A stretch of DNA of 64,000 nt from Polymorphospora lycopeni (GTDB lineage Bacteria; Actinomycetota; Actinomycetes; Mycobacteriales; Micromonosporaceae). Positions 8,732-17,846 of the stretch are shown piece after piece (within the stretch, counting starts at the first letter, position 1; each line of letters begins with the position of its first letter). Location of the stretch: contig NZ_JBCGDC010000007.1 of NCBI RefSeq assembly GCF_042237075.1, forward strand, positions 50,291 through 114,290, given 5' to 3'. The notes beneath the pieces are model-generated. The model was not told the DNA's origin and did not search any database. It was given only the letters and a program-made list of their open reading frames with translations. The translations under genes and the position numbers were made by a program.

Positions 8732-10285
8732 ATGTCCACCGGCACCGCTCCTGCGGCCCAGCCGTTCGCGCACCTGCAGGCACAGAACGTCAGGCTGTAC
8801 CGGGACGTGCTGAACGCCTTCGTTCGGGCAAAGCGTCGCTTCACCGTGCACCTGCGTCCCGAGGACGTACTGGCCGAGATCGGCACCGGGGCGTCGCTGG
8901 AGAGCGTCTCGGCGGCGCTGGCACAGCTCGCCGAATGGGGCAATCTGCGTGCCGACCCGGACACCGGACGGGTCACCACGGTGGAGGATTTCCATCGCGC
9001 CCGCTACCTCTATCAATTGAGCGCGCACGGACACGCCGCCGAGCAGGCGATCGCCACTTACGAGGAGGCGATCGGCCGGCGCGGCGCCCTGCAGTCGGTC
9101 GCGCTGTCCGACATCGCCGACCAGTTGCGCGCTCTGCTGGGGATCGCCGCCGAGGCTGCGGCCGGGTCCTCGCCCGACCCGGCGAAGACTCATCTGTTGA
9201 TGATGAGCTTGGTCGACCGGTTCACCGGGCTGGCGGACAACGCGCAGGCGTTCATGGCGTCGCTGCGGCGGGCCGTCGACTTCGCCGACGCGGACGTGGC
9301 GGCCTTTCTCGCGTACAAGGAACAGCTGATCGCGTATATCGAGCGGTTCATCGCCGATCTCGCCAACCGGGGCGCGGAGATCGCCAACCTGGCCCACAAG
9401 ATCGAGGCGACCGGGGTGCACCCACTGCTGGACACCGTGGCCCGTAGGGAGGCGGCTGACGCCGCGCCCGGCGACGACGCGGACGACCAGGTTGTACGGC
9501 AGGCACGGGCTGCCTGGCAGCAACGCTGGAACGGACTACGGGACTGGTTCGTCAGCGGCGACTCCAGCCGACAGTCCCAGGCGCGGCTGCTGCGCACCGC
9601 CGCGATCAACGCGATCCGACAGCTACTCGGCGCGGTCGCGGCGATCAACGAGCGCCGGGCCGGCCGGTCGGACCGGTCGGCCGACTTCCGCTGCCTGGCG
9701 CTGTGGTTCGCGCAGGCCCCCGACGACGAGTCCGCGCACCGGTTGTGGCACACCGCGTTCGGCCTCTCCCCGGTTCGTCACCTGACCGTCACGGCGGAAA
9801 CCCTGGCCGCGGTCGAGCAACGGCCGGTGCCGGCGGCGACACCGTGGGCGCAGGCGCCCCGGCTGGAGATCAGTCCCCGACTACGCAAGACCGGGTCGTA
9901 CGAGCGGCGGGGTTCGCCGGCCCGGGTCCTGGACCGGTCCGAGCAGCGACGGCTGCTCGCCGAACGCGCCGAGCGGGAGACAGCGCAAACGGCACGGGCC
10001 CGGTCGTCGTTGGTCACCTCCGGCCCCGTCATGCTCTCCCGCCTCGGTGAACTGGACACCGCCGAGTTCCGGCTCTTCCTCCAGTTGCTGGGGGACGCGC
10101 TGGCCGCCCGGCGACCGGACGTGTCGGAGGTGACCACCACCACCTCCGACGGCACCCTGTGGATACGCCTCGTCCGCGTCGACGGGGCACCCCCCGTGCG
10201 GATCGTCACCGCCGACGGGGTACTCACCGGCCCGGAGCATCTCGTCGAGATCATCGACCTCGCCCCGGTCGAGGTGGCCGGATGA
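8732..10285 (+). CDS. jetA: Wadjet JetA-like protein (DUF2397 / TIGR02677)
   Basis: A 517-residue protein opening the four-gene operon 8732-16997. Length, order and content (PFAHLQAQNVRLYRDVLNAF near the N-terminus) match the TIGR02677/DUF2397 family, the kleisin-like subunit of type II Wadjet systems. In Wadjet, JetA, JetB and JetC form an SMC complex related to MukBEF, which extrudes loops on small circular DNA, and JetD cuts the DNA. The ATG at 8732 follows a GGGTGA stretch. The stop overlaps jetB as ATGA, which implies coupled translation. The family assignment rests on the gene neighbourhood as much as on the sequence itself. Confidence 0.88.
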   Translation: MSTGTAPAAQPFAHLQAQNVRLYRDVLNAFVRAKRRFTVHLRPEDVLAEIGTGASLESVSAALAQLAEWGNLRADPDTGRVTTVEDFHRARYLYQLSAHGHAAEQAIATYEEAIGRRGALQSVALSDIADQLRALLGIAAEAAAGSSPDPAKTHLLMMSLVDRFTGLADNAQAFMASLRRAVDFADADVAAFLAYKEQLIAYIERFIADLANRGAEIANLAHKIEATGVHPLLDTVARREAADAAPGDDADDQVVRQARAAWQQRWNGLRDWFVSGDSSRQSQARLLRTAAINAIRQLLGAVAAINERRAGRSDRSADFRCLALWFAQAPDDESAHRLWHTAFGLSPVRHLTVTAETLAAVEQRPVPAATPWAQAPRLEISPRLRKTGSYERRGSPARVLDRSEQRRLLAERAERETAQTARARSSLVTSGPVMLSRLGELDTAEFRLFLQLLGDALAARRPDVSEVTTTTSDGTLWIRLVRVDGAPPVRIVTADGVLTGPEHLVEIIDLAPVEVAG

Positions 10286-11490
10286 GGGCCCGAGAGTCTG
10301 CCGAGGGCGACTTGGGCCGGTCGCAGCGGGCCGCCCGGCTGCTGCTGTCCCGCCCGCTGCTGGTCGCCGGGCTGACTCCGGACGAGGAGTTCCGGCTGGT
10401 CCGGACGTACACGTCGGAGTTGCGGGAGTGGTTCGACCGGGAGACGGGTTGGCGGCTGACCGCCGACGCGCAGACGATCCGGCTGATGAAGCTGACCGCG
10501 GACCCGTACGACCACACGCATCCGGCCCGTGATCCGAAGGCCAGGACCCCATTTTCCCGGCAACGGTACGTGCTGGCCTGCCTCGCCCTGGCCGCGCTGG
10601 AACGCGCCGACGGGCAGATCACCCTGGGCCGGCTGGCGGAGGACGTGGTCCTGGCCGCCGCTGACCCGACGCTGGCCGCCACCGGTTTCACGTTCACCCT
10701 GGACCGGCGGGAGCGCCGGGCCGACATGGTGGCCGTGGTGCGGTTGCTGCTGCACTGGGGGGTGCTGCGTCGAGTGGCCGGCGACGAGGAGGCCTACCTC
10801 GGCACGAGCGGGGACGTGCTCTACGACGTGAACCGGCGGGTGATCGCCGGGCTGCTGGCCAGCACCCGCGGCCCGTCGATGGTCGGTGCCCCGGCGCCCG
10901 CCGACCGGCTGGCGGCACTGACCGTCGAGGTCGTACCGGACGTGGAGGACGCCCGCAACCGGACGCTACGGCACCGGCTCACCCGGCTGCTGCTCGAACA
11001 GCCGGTGGTGTACTACGACGAACTGACCGAGGCCGAGTTCGCCTACCTGACCAGTCAGCGGTTCGCCATCCTGAACCGGATCACCCAGTTGACCGGGCTG
11101 GTCGGCGAGGTACGGGCCGAGGGCGTCGCGATGGTCGACCCGGCCGACGAGCTTACGGATGTCCGGATGCCGGCCGAGGGAATGCAGAGCCACCTGACGC
11201 TGCTGCTGGCGGAGCGGATCTCAGCGGCCGGCGGGGGTGGGCTACGGGTAAGCGAGCTGCACCGGCACACCCGCGAGTTGGCGCGCCAGCACCGGTCGTA
11301 CTGGCGCAAGCACGCCACCGATCCTGGGGCGGAGGTGGAACTGGTCGCCACGGCACTGGACGCACTGCGCGCGCTCAAGCTGGTCTGCGTCGAACCGGCC
11401 GACGACCCGCTGGTCGTCGCCCGTCCGGCGATCGCGCGCTATGCCTTGGCGGAGCCGACCCTCCGGGAAACCAGGGCCTCCGCCCGCTGA
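10282..11490 (+). CDS. jetB: Wadjet JetB-like protein (DUF2398 / TIGR02678)
   Basis: A 402-residue protein starting in an ATGA overlap with jetA; a longer upstream frame is a shadow. It carries conserved-looking blocks RSQRAARLLLSRPLL, PFSRQRYVLACLALAALERA and RLLLHWGVLRRV, which fit the DUF2398 winged-helix family. In the Wadjet complex this is the small accessory (KITE-like) subunit bridging the SMC dimer and the kleisin. It is followed after 51 bp by the large SMC gene. No signal peptide or membrane segment. Confidence 0.88.
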   Translation: MRARESAEGDLGRSQRAARLLLSRPLLVAGLTPDEEFRLVRTYTSELREWFDRETGWRLTADAQTIRLMKLTADPYDHTHPARDPKARTPFSRQRYVLACLALAALERADGQITLGRLAEDVVLAAADPTLAATGFTFTLDRRERRADMVAVVRLLLHWGVLRRVAGDEEAYLGTSGDVLYDVNRRVIAGLLASTRGPSMVGAPAPADRLAALTVEVVPDVEDARNRTLRHRLTRLLLEQPVVYYDELTEAEFAYLTSQRFAILNRITQLTGLVGEVRAEGVAMVDPADELTDVRMPAEGMQSHLTLLLAERISAAGGGGLRVSELHRHTRELARQHRSYWRKHATDPGAEVELVATALDALRALKLVCVEPADDPLVVARPAIARYALAEPTLRETRASAR

Positions 11491-11541
11491 CCGACGCGTA
11501 CCACCGACACGATCCACCGACCAGAGGAAGCAACCGTCACC

Positions 11542-14500
11542 GTGACCGCCGCTGCCGCCGCCCCCGCATCGATGTCGACATCCGGCTGGGAACTCCCGGT
11601 GCCGGACCGGGAACGGTGGCAGCCGCTGCGGGCAGGGTTGGTCGACATCTTCTACTACGACCGGGAGGAGTTCCACTTCCACGGCGGCAGCCTGCTGCTG
11701 CGGGGCAACAACGGTACGGGCAAGTCGAAGGTCCTCGCGTTGACGGTGCCGTTCCTGCTGGACGGCGAACTCGCGCCGTACCGGGTGGAGCCCGATGGGG
11801 ATCCGCACAAGCGGATGGAGTGGAACCTGTTGCTCGGCGGGCGGCACCCGCATCCGGAGCGGACCGGCTACACCTGGCTGGAGTTCGGTCGCCGGGATGT
11901 CGACGGCACCCCCCGCTTTCTGACCGTGGGCTGCGGCCTGAAGGCGGTGGCCGGGCGCGGAATCGCCCGGCACTGGTACTTCGTCACCGGTCAACGGGTC
12001 GGCGCGGACCTCCAGCTGCTGACCGCCACCGGCACGGCGTTGACGAGGGACCGGCTGCGCGACGCGATCGGTCCGGCGGGGATGGTCTACGAACGGGCCG
12101 TCGACTACCGACGGGCAGTCGACGAGGCGCTGTTCGGCCTGGGCAACCGGTACGACGCGCTGGTGTCCCTGCTGATCAGGCTGCGGCAGCCGCAGTTGTC
12201 GAAGCGCCCGGACGAGAAGAGCCTGTCCCGGGCGCTCAGCGACGCGCTGCCGCCGCTGGACGAGAACCTGATCACCCAGGTGGCGGAGGCGTTCCGCGGT
12301 CTCGACGACGAGCGGGAGACCCTGACCGAACTACGGGAGACGAAGAAGGCCGGCGACAACTTCCTCACCCGCTACCGGCAGTACGCGCGCATCGCGACGA
12401 GACGCAAGGCCGCAATGCTGCGGCAGCAGCACAGCCGGTACGAGCAGCTGGGCCGCGATCTCGGCGAGGCGCAGCGGGCATACGAGCAGGCCGACGAGCG
12501 GGTACGGCAGGCCGAAGCCCGACTGGTGGAGCTGGACGCACGGATGACCGAGCTGACCGCGCGCCGACGGGCGCTGACGGAGAGCCCCGAGGCGCGGACC
12601 GCCGAGCACCTGCGCCGGCTGCGAGAGGCGGCAGGTCAGCGGGCCACGTTCGCCGACCGTCAGGCGGAACGCCTGCGCGACATCGAGGCGGACGTGACAC
12701 GTACCCGGCGTACCGTCGAGCAGTTGGCCGAGGAGTTGGGTGCGGCCGAAGTAGCCGAGGACGCGGCGCGTACGAGGGTGGCGCAGAGCGCGACGACGGC
12801 GCGGATCGCCGACCGGCACCGCGACCGGGTGCTCGCCGCCCTGGGGGACGAACCGGGCGGCTCTCCCGGCGGGCTGGACGAGGCGCGCCGCGCCGCCGAC
12901 GAGCTGATCGCAGCGCGGCGGGCCGCGCTGCGTACCCTCGACCGGCTCCGGGCCGCCGCCGACGCGGCGCGGAGCCGGGCCGACCGGGCCCGGGGTGAGG
13001 TCGACCGGCTGGACGCCGAGGTGGCTGCGGCCGACGAGGCGATCACCGACGCCGAGGCCGTGGCGGTCGAACAGGGTCAGGCGCTGGTCCGGCGGACCGG
13101 GGAGTATCTGACCGGACTGGTCGAGCTGCCGGTCGCGGACCCGGAGGCGGTGCTGACCGGGCTCGAATCCTGGGTGACCACCCTGGACGGGGACAATCCG
13201 GCCAGCCGGGAGGTCACCGTGGCCGTTCGGTCGGCTGCCGAGGCGATCGCCCGGGCCGACGCGGCCGTGGAGGCCGAGCAGCGCCAGGTGGCAGAACGGA
13301 CCGGGGAGATCGACGCCGAGCTGCGCCGGCTGACCGAGGGGGCGCACCAGCCGCCGCCGACACCGCACACCCGCTCCCCGCAGGCACGCTTCGGCCGGCC
13401 GGGCGCTCCGCTGTGGCGGGTCGTCGACTTCGCCTCCGACGTGCCACCCGTCGCGCGCGCCGGCATCGAGGCGGCGCTGGAGGCGGCCGGGGTGCTCGAC
13501 GCGTGGGTCGACCCGGACGGCACGGTGCGGGATACGGCCAGCGGAGACGCGGTGCTGCGGCCCACCGCCGAGGTGGGCACGAACCTCGGGACACTGTTGC
13601 GGCCGGCCATCGACGTGGCCGACCCGCACGCCGCCGCGCTGACCGAGCGGACCGTGACCGCCGTACTCGCCGCCATCGGCCTCGGCGCGGACTCCGGGGC
13701 GGACACCTGGGTCAGCACCGACGGCGGCTTCGGCATCGGCGTCGTCACCGGGCGGTGGACGAAAGCGGACGCGGAGCACATCGGCGAAGGCGCCCGGGAG
13801 GCGGCCCGCCGGGCACGGGTCGCCGCGCTGCGCCAGGAGGCTGACGAACTGGCCGTGGTGGCAGCAGACCTCGCCGAGCAGCGCTCCACACTGGACGAGC
13901 GCCGGCGACGGGTCGGCCGGGAGGCGGAAGGTCTTCCGACAGATCAGCCGCTGCGCGAGGCGCACACCCTGGTGCGCGGCGCCCACCAGATGCGCCGGGA
14001 CACGATCGGCAAGCGCGACGAGGCGACGGCGAGCCTCCGTGAGGCGGTCGGTGCCGCCCAGACGGCGCTGGACGAGGCAACCGAGTTCGCCGCTGACGTG
14101 GGCCTGCCGTACGACGTCGACGAGTTGGCCGCGGCCCGGGACGGTCTCCAGGACTACCAGGTGACGCTCGCCGCCTGGTGGCCCACCCTGACCGGGGTAC
14201 GCGGCGCGGCGCGGCGCCGCGACGAGGCGTGGCGGGCGTACGAGGAACGGCTGGACCGGCTCGAACCGGCCGCGATCGAGGCGGCCGAGGCGGCCGAGCA
14301 GGCCCGGCTGGCCCGGACGGAGTTCGAGACGCTCGACGCGACCGCCGGAGCGTCCGTCGCCGAGTTGGAACGCGAAATCCGCGAGGTGGCCGGCGCCGAG
14401 AAGACGTGCCAGCGGGAGCGCCACGAGACCCAGCAGCGAGAACGCGACGCCCGGGACGCCCGGGGCGACGCCAACGGGCGACGTACCCGGCTGACCGAGG

Positions 14501-15747
14501 AACTCGACGAGGCAACCCGGTCGCGGGACGCCGCCGTCGAGGTGCTGCGGGCCTTCGCCGGCACCGGCCTGATCGGACTGGCCTGCCCGGACCAGGAGGT
14601 CCCGGATCCGCGACAGCCGTGGGCGACGACGCCGGCCGTGCTCGTGGCCAGGGGTGTCGATCGACTGCTCGCCGACGTCGACGATGCCGACCGCTCCTGG
14701 GAACGCGTCCAACAGCAGGTGAGCCTGGACATGAAGGTCCTCACCGACAGCCTGTCCCGGCACGGCCACCAGGTGCTGCCCGCCGTCCGCGAGGACACCA
14801 TGATCGTGGAGGTGATCTTCCAGGGCCACAACCGCTCCGTCGCGGAACTGTCCGCCGCGTTGGTCACCGAGATCGAGGAACGACAGCGGGTGCTCTCCGC
14901 CCACGAGCGGGAGGTGCTGGAGACCCACCTCGTCAACGAGGTCGCCGGGGCACTCCAGGAACTCGTCGCCGGAGCGGAACAACAGGTGGCGACGATGAAC
15001 GGCGAACTGGAGGAGCGGCCCACCTCCACCGGCATGCGGCTGCGGCTGTTGTGGCGGCCCACCCGGGACGCCCCGCCGGGCCTCGCCGAGCTGCGCGCCC
15101 GGCAGCTGCGGCAGAGCACCGACGTGTGGAACGACGAGGACCGGAGGGCGATCGGCGCCTTCCTGCAGGAGCAGATCGGGCGGGAACGGTTGCGCGACGA
15201 GGCGGCCACCTGGCACGAACAGCTCACCCGGGCGCTCGACTACCGCGCCTGGCACGAGTTCGCGATCCAGCGCCACCAGGACGGGCAGTGGCGTCCGGCC
15301 ACCGGTCCCGCCTCCGGCGGTGAACGGGTGCTGGCCGCCAGCATCCCGCTGTTCGCCGCCGCCTCCTCGTACTACGGTTCGGCGGGCAACCCGTACGCGC
15401 CGCGCCTGATCGCCCTCGATGAAGCGTTCGCCGGGGTGGACGACGACTCTCGGGCCAAGTGTCTCGGGCTGCTCGCCACCTTCGACCTGGACGTGGTGAT
15501 GACCAGCGAGCGGGAGTGGGGCTGTTATCCGCAGGTGCCGGGTCTCGGCATCGCGCAGTTGGCCCGGCACGACGGCATCGACGCCGTGCTGGTCACCCCG
15601 TGGCGGTGGGACGGGCGGGAACGGCACCGGCTGCGCCGCGTCGACGTTCCGCTGCCGCACCAGCGGACGTCACACCCCGACGGCGCACCGGACGACACCG
15701 CCGGGCCGGGCGCCTCGGCGCAACCCGACCTGTGGGCCACCGAGTGA
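11542..15747 (+). CDS. jetC: Wadjet JetC SMC-like ATPase (TIGR02680)
   Basis: A 1401-residue SMC-like motor. The P-loop GNNGTGKS lies at about residue 55. Long charged, alanine/arginine/glutamate-rich coiled coils follow, with a non-coiled proline-containing hinge-like section at about 600-760. At the C-terminus are the ABC signature SGGERVLA (about 1255) and the Walker B segment LIALDEAFAGVDDD (about 1292). Translation starts at a GTG (11542). It is the ATP-driven loop-extruding subunit of the system. The stop overlaps jetD as GTGA. A very long open frame on the opposite strand (12331-15660) is a composition artefact of the coiled coil. Confidence 0.92.
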   Translation: MTAAAAAPASMSTSGWELPVPDRERWQPLRAGLVDIFYYDREEFHFHGGSLLLRGNNGTGKSKVLALTVPFLLDGELAPYRVEPDGDPHKRMEWNLLLGGRHPHPERTGYTWLEFGRRDVDGTPRFLTVGCGLKAVAGRGIARHWYFVTGQRVGADLQLLTATGTALTRDRLRDAIGPAGMVYERAVDYRRAVDEALFGLGNRYDALVSLLIRLRQPQLSKRPDEKSLSRALSDALPPLDENLITQVAEAFRGLDDERETLTELRETKKAGDNFLTRYRQYARIATRRKAAMLRQQHSRYEQLGRDLGEAQRAYEQADERVRQAEARLVELDARMTELTARRRALTESPEARTAEHLRRLREAAGQRATFADRQAERLRDIEADVTRTRRTVEQLAEELGAAEVAEDAARTRVAQSATTARIADRHRDRVLAALGDEPGGSPGGLDEARRAADELIAARRAALRTLDRLRAAADAARSRADRARGEVDRLDAEVAAADEAITDAEAVAVEQGQALVRRTGEYLTGLVELPVADPEAVLTGLESWVTTLDGDNPASREVTVAVRSAAEAIARADAAVEAEQRQVAERTGEIDAELRRLTEGAHQPPPTPHTRSPQARFGRPGAPLWRVVDFASDVPPVARAGIEAALEAAGVLDAWVDPDGTVRDTASGDAVLRPTAEVGTNLGTLLRPAIDVADPHAAALTERTVTAVLAAIGLGADSGADTWVSTDGGFGIGVVTGRWTKADAEHIGEGAREAARRARVAALRQEADELAVVAADLAEQRSTLDERRRRVGREAEGLPTDQPLREAHTLVRGAHQMRRDTIGKRDEATASLREAVGAAQTALDEATEFAADVGLPYDVDELAAARDGLQDYQVTLAAWWPTLTGVRGAARRRDEAWRAYEERLDRLEPAAIEAAEAAEQARLARTEFETLDATAGASVAELEREIREVAGAEKTCQRERHETQQRERDARDARGDANGRRTRLTEELDEATRSRDAAVEVLRAFAGTGLIGLACPDQEVPDPRQPWATTPAVLVARGVDRLLADVDDADRSWERVQQQVSLDMKVLTDSLSRHGHQVLPAVREDTMIVEVIFQGHNRSVAELSAALVTEIEERQRVLSAHEREVLETHLVNEVAGALQELVAGAEQQVATMNGELEERPTSTGMRLRLLWRPTRDAPPGLAELRARQLRQSTDVWNDEDRRAIGAFLQEQIGRERLRDEAATWHEQLTRALDYRAWHEFAIQRHQDGQWRPATGPASGGERVLAASIPLFAAASSYYGSAGNPYAPRLIALDEAFAGVDDDSRAKCLGLLATFDLDVVMTSEREWGCYPQVPGLGIAQLARHDGIDAVLVTPWRWDGRERHRLRRVDVPLPHQRTSHPDGAPDDTAGPGASAQPDLWATE

Positions 15748-16997
15748 CCGAACCGGACGTCGAGCGGTTGCGCCGCCAGCTCGGCGGGGCCGACACCGAA
15801 CGGCTTGTCCAGCGGCTACGGCAGCGGATGGCCCGGGGTCAGCCGCTGACCGGCACGCTCTCGCTCAGCCAGCCGACGCCGGCCGAACGGTTGGCGGTGC
15901 AACGGCTGCTGGGGCGGCGGCCCGGGCGCGGCACCTCCGTGACGATCAGCCTCGACGACCTCGACCAGGTGGTCCGTCGCAGCGGCATGCACCCGGACGG
16001 GCTGGCCGCCGCCGTCGAACGGCTCACCGGGCCGGTGCCGGTGAGCGCGGAGATCCGCGCCGCCGAGGCGGCCGCCTGGCGTACCGCGGCGGCGCCGCTG
16101 GAGCGGCTCGGCCGGTACCGGACGGAACTGGCCGACTGGTGCGCCGATCGCGGGACGGGCACGCTGCTGCGCCGGCTGTCCGGTACGCCGGCCGTGGCGG
16201 GCCGGCTCGCCGAAGATCTCGTCGAAGTCCTGGCTTCGTTGCCCGCCGACGGGGTTCCCCTGGCCCGGCTCGCCGTACGGGCGACGGGCGACGCCCACGC
16301 CCTCGACTCCGACCGCCCGCTGGCCACCCTCGTGCTGTCGGCCGTACGAGCCGTCTGGTGGCCCGGCGACGACGAGCCGACCTCCCCGGCCGAGCGGCGG
16401 CGGGCGCTGTGGGACAGCGCCGGCGTGCTCGTCGACGAGCTGTCGTCGACGGTCCTGGTGCTCAACGTGACGGCGATCCCTGGCAGCCGGTTGCACGCCT
16501 TCACCGCGCCGGCCGCCATGACCGGCGAACCGCTCGTGCTGACCCTGCGTCAACTCGGCCGCGAGCGACCGAGCTTTCCGGCTGGCGACGTCCACGTCTG
16601 CGAGAACCCCACGGTGCTGGCCGCCGCGGCCGACCGGCTCGGTCCGGCGTGCCCACCGTTGGTCTGCGTCAACGGGCAGCCGAGCACGGCGGCGCTGCGG
16701 CTGTTGGCCGCGCTCGCGGCCGGCGGCGCACAGCTGTCCTACCACGGCGACTTCGACTGGGGCGGCCTGCGGATCGCCAACCTGTTGCGGTCGCGTGTCC
16801 CGTGGCAGCCCTGGCGGTACGACGCCGCGGCGTACCGGGTTGCGGTCGCGGACGCCACGCCGGGGACGCTGACGGGCCAGCCGGTCGAGGCCGGCTGGGA
16901 CGCCGATCTGACCCGGCTCATGCGCGGGCACGGTGCGCGCGTCGAGGAGGAACTGGTCCTCGACGCGCTCCTCGCCGACCTGGCCGGCTCGAGGTGA
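15744..16997 (+). CDS. jetD: Wadjet JetD-like Toprim nuclease (DUF2399 / TIGR02679)
   Basis: A 417-residue protein starting with GTG in a GTGA overlap with jetC. The C-terminal half shows a Toprim arrangement: VHVCENP (catalytic glutamate) at about residue 283, then YHGDFDWGGLRIANLL with the DxD pair at about 332-336, and a basic region after it. This matches the DUF2399 nuclease of type II Wadjet, which cleaves plasmid DNA once the SMC complex has tested its topology. The first 200 residues are the less conserved DNA-binding arm. It completes the operon, and the four genes appear intact. Confidence 0.9.
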   Translation: MTEPDVERLRRQLGGADTERLVQRLRQRMARGQPLTGTLSLSQPTPAERLAVQRLLGRRPGRGTSVTISLDDLDQVVRRSGMHPDGLAAAVERLTGPVPVSAEIRAAEAAAWRTAAAPLERLGRYRTELADWCADRGTGTLLRRLSGTPAVAGRLAEDLVEVLASLPADGVPLARLAVRATGDAHALDSDRPLATLVLSAVRAVWWPGDDEPTSPAERRRALWDSAGVLVDELSSTVLVLNVTAIPGSRLHAFTAPAAMTGEPLVLTLRQLGRERPSFPAGDVHVCENPTVLAAAADRLGPACPPLVCVNGQPSTAALRLLAALAAGGAQLSYHGDFDWGGLRIANLLRSRVPWQPWRYDAAAYRVAVADATPGTLTGQPVEAGWDADLTRLMRGHGARVEEELVLDALLADLAGSR

Positions 16998-17326
16998 CGT
17001 CGAGGACACCGAGCGCACGCGACACGCATCGACGAACCCGTGGCGACATCGGATCCAGGCGGGGCTCAGCTGTCAGCTCAGTGGTCGCCTCCGTCAATTC
17101 GTCGGGGGTCGCGTCCAGTGATGCCGTCGGCGAGTTGGCCGTCGGGGTAGGCGAACACGCGGCGCCACCGTACCCATAAGAACCAACTCCCCTGGTCACC
17201 ATTGACGGGGTCGGAACGCCGACAGGAGGCCAGCCGCAGCAGCCAGAACCGCGAACCCGCCCCCGAACCCAAACACGAGAACGACTCTGATCTGGTTTGA
17301 AATCCCAGGTCATAGCCTTGATTGTT
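16998..17326. other. Intergenic stretch after the Wadjet operon
   Basis: About 330 bp without a convincing gene. A minus-strand frame (17078-17272) reads RVFAYPDGQLADGI but has no ribosome site or family, so it may be a decayed small gene. No clear terminator hairpin is visible directly after jetD. Confidence 0.35.
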
Positions 17327-17372
17327 GGTGCGCCGCCAGGGACCCGAACCCGCGGATTAAGAGCGCAGTCAT
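17327..17372 (-). other. Decayed tRNA-Lys(CTT) 3' end, candidate attachment site
   Basis: On the minus strand this ends in GGGTCCCTGGCGGCGCACCA, a T-arm and acceptor 3' strand with an encoded CCA, preceded by the anticodon-loop-like CTCTTAATC (anticodon CTT). A few bases between the anticodon arm and T-arm are missing relative to a normal tRNA-Lys, and no 5' half follows. A tRNA 3' fragment without its 5' half is the usual scar of an integrative element that used the tRNA as attB. It abuts the right boundary repeat of the Wadjet island. Confidence 0.6.
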
Positions 17373-17433
17373 GATCGACTCAACGGGTCCAACCGGGTCG
17401 CGGGAGTCCATTTGTTCGCGGCCAATCCCCCGG
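17368..17433. repeat. Right boundary repeat of the 6.0-17.4 kb island
   Basis: Second copy of the ~66-bp sequence at 5977-6044, in direct orientation. On the minus strand the ATG at 17409-17411 opens MDSRDPVGPVESIMTAL, which then runs directly into the tRNA-Lys fragment, so any gene that began here is truncated after about 17 codons. Both copies lose homology at the same internal point. The following 170 bp up to the small gene at 17604 show nothing recognisable. Confidence 0.6.
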
Positions 17434-17603
17434 TTCTTCGAGACGGTGTCCCGCCCGGTCCACACGAGTACGACCCCGTCCAAGGCGTCCGAGCACCCGA
17501 GGAGCACCCACCCTGCCCTCCTCGCGCGGTCGGATGGTCCGGGGAAGTACACGCGAAACCAGCGCCCGGATTCCGTGTCGCCGTCTGTCCAGACACGCGA
17601 TGG

Positions 17604-17846
17604 TCATTCGTCGTCGGGGCCGACCCAGAACAGACCGCGCTCGGTCAGGTCGGGGGCATACTCCAGCACGATGTACCAGCCAGTGCGGTCGTCGGGCGGC
17701 CGGACGCCGAGTGACGTGGCGTAGGCGGTCAGTTCGTGTGTGTCTAGGTCGTGCACCCGATCGTTGAGGGCGGCCAGGGTTACGGGCTCGGCCTGCACCC
17801 GGCGGTCGTCAGCAAGGTCAGGTTCCAGGTTGCACCGCGAGCCCAT
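17604..17846 (-). CDS. Orphan copy of the small gene found beside the deaminase toxin
   Basis: From VQAEPVTLAALN to the C-terminus (GLFWVGPDDE) this is nearly identical to the 72-residue product at 23851-24069. The DNA is about 90 percent identical over ~208 bp. The N-terminal ~11 residues come from sequence overlapping the end of the GmrSD-like gene and are not shared, so the true start may be the GTG at 17796-17798. The intact copy overlaps a deaminase toxin gene; this one has no toxin. It is therefore a candidate orphan immunity or antitoxin gene, or a remnant left by cassette insertion. No known immunity family is recognised. Confidence 0.5.
   Translation of the reverse strand: MGSRCNLEPDLADDRRVQAEPVTLAALNDRVHDLDTHELTAYATSLGVRPPDDRTGWYIVLEYAPDLTERGLFWVGPDDE

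Noticed and set aside
12331..15660. A 1109-codon open frame on the minus strand, antisense to jetC.
   Set aside because: It mirrors the GC-rich coiled-coil codons of jetC, has low-complexity Arg/Gly/Pro content, no ribosome site and no motifs; jetC on the other strand has all SMC motifs.
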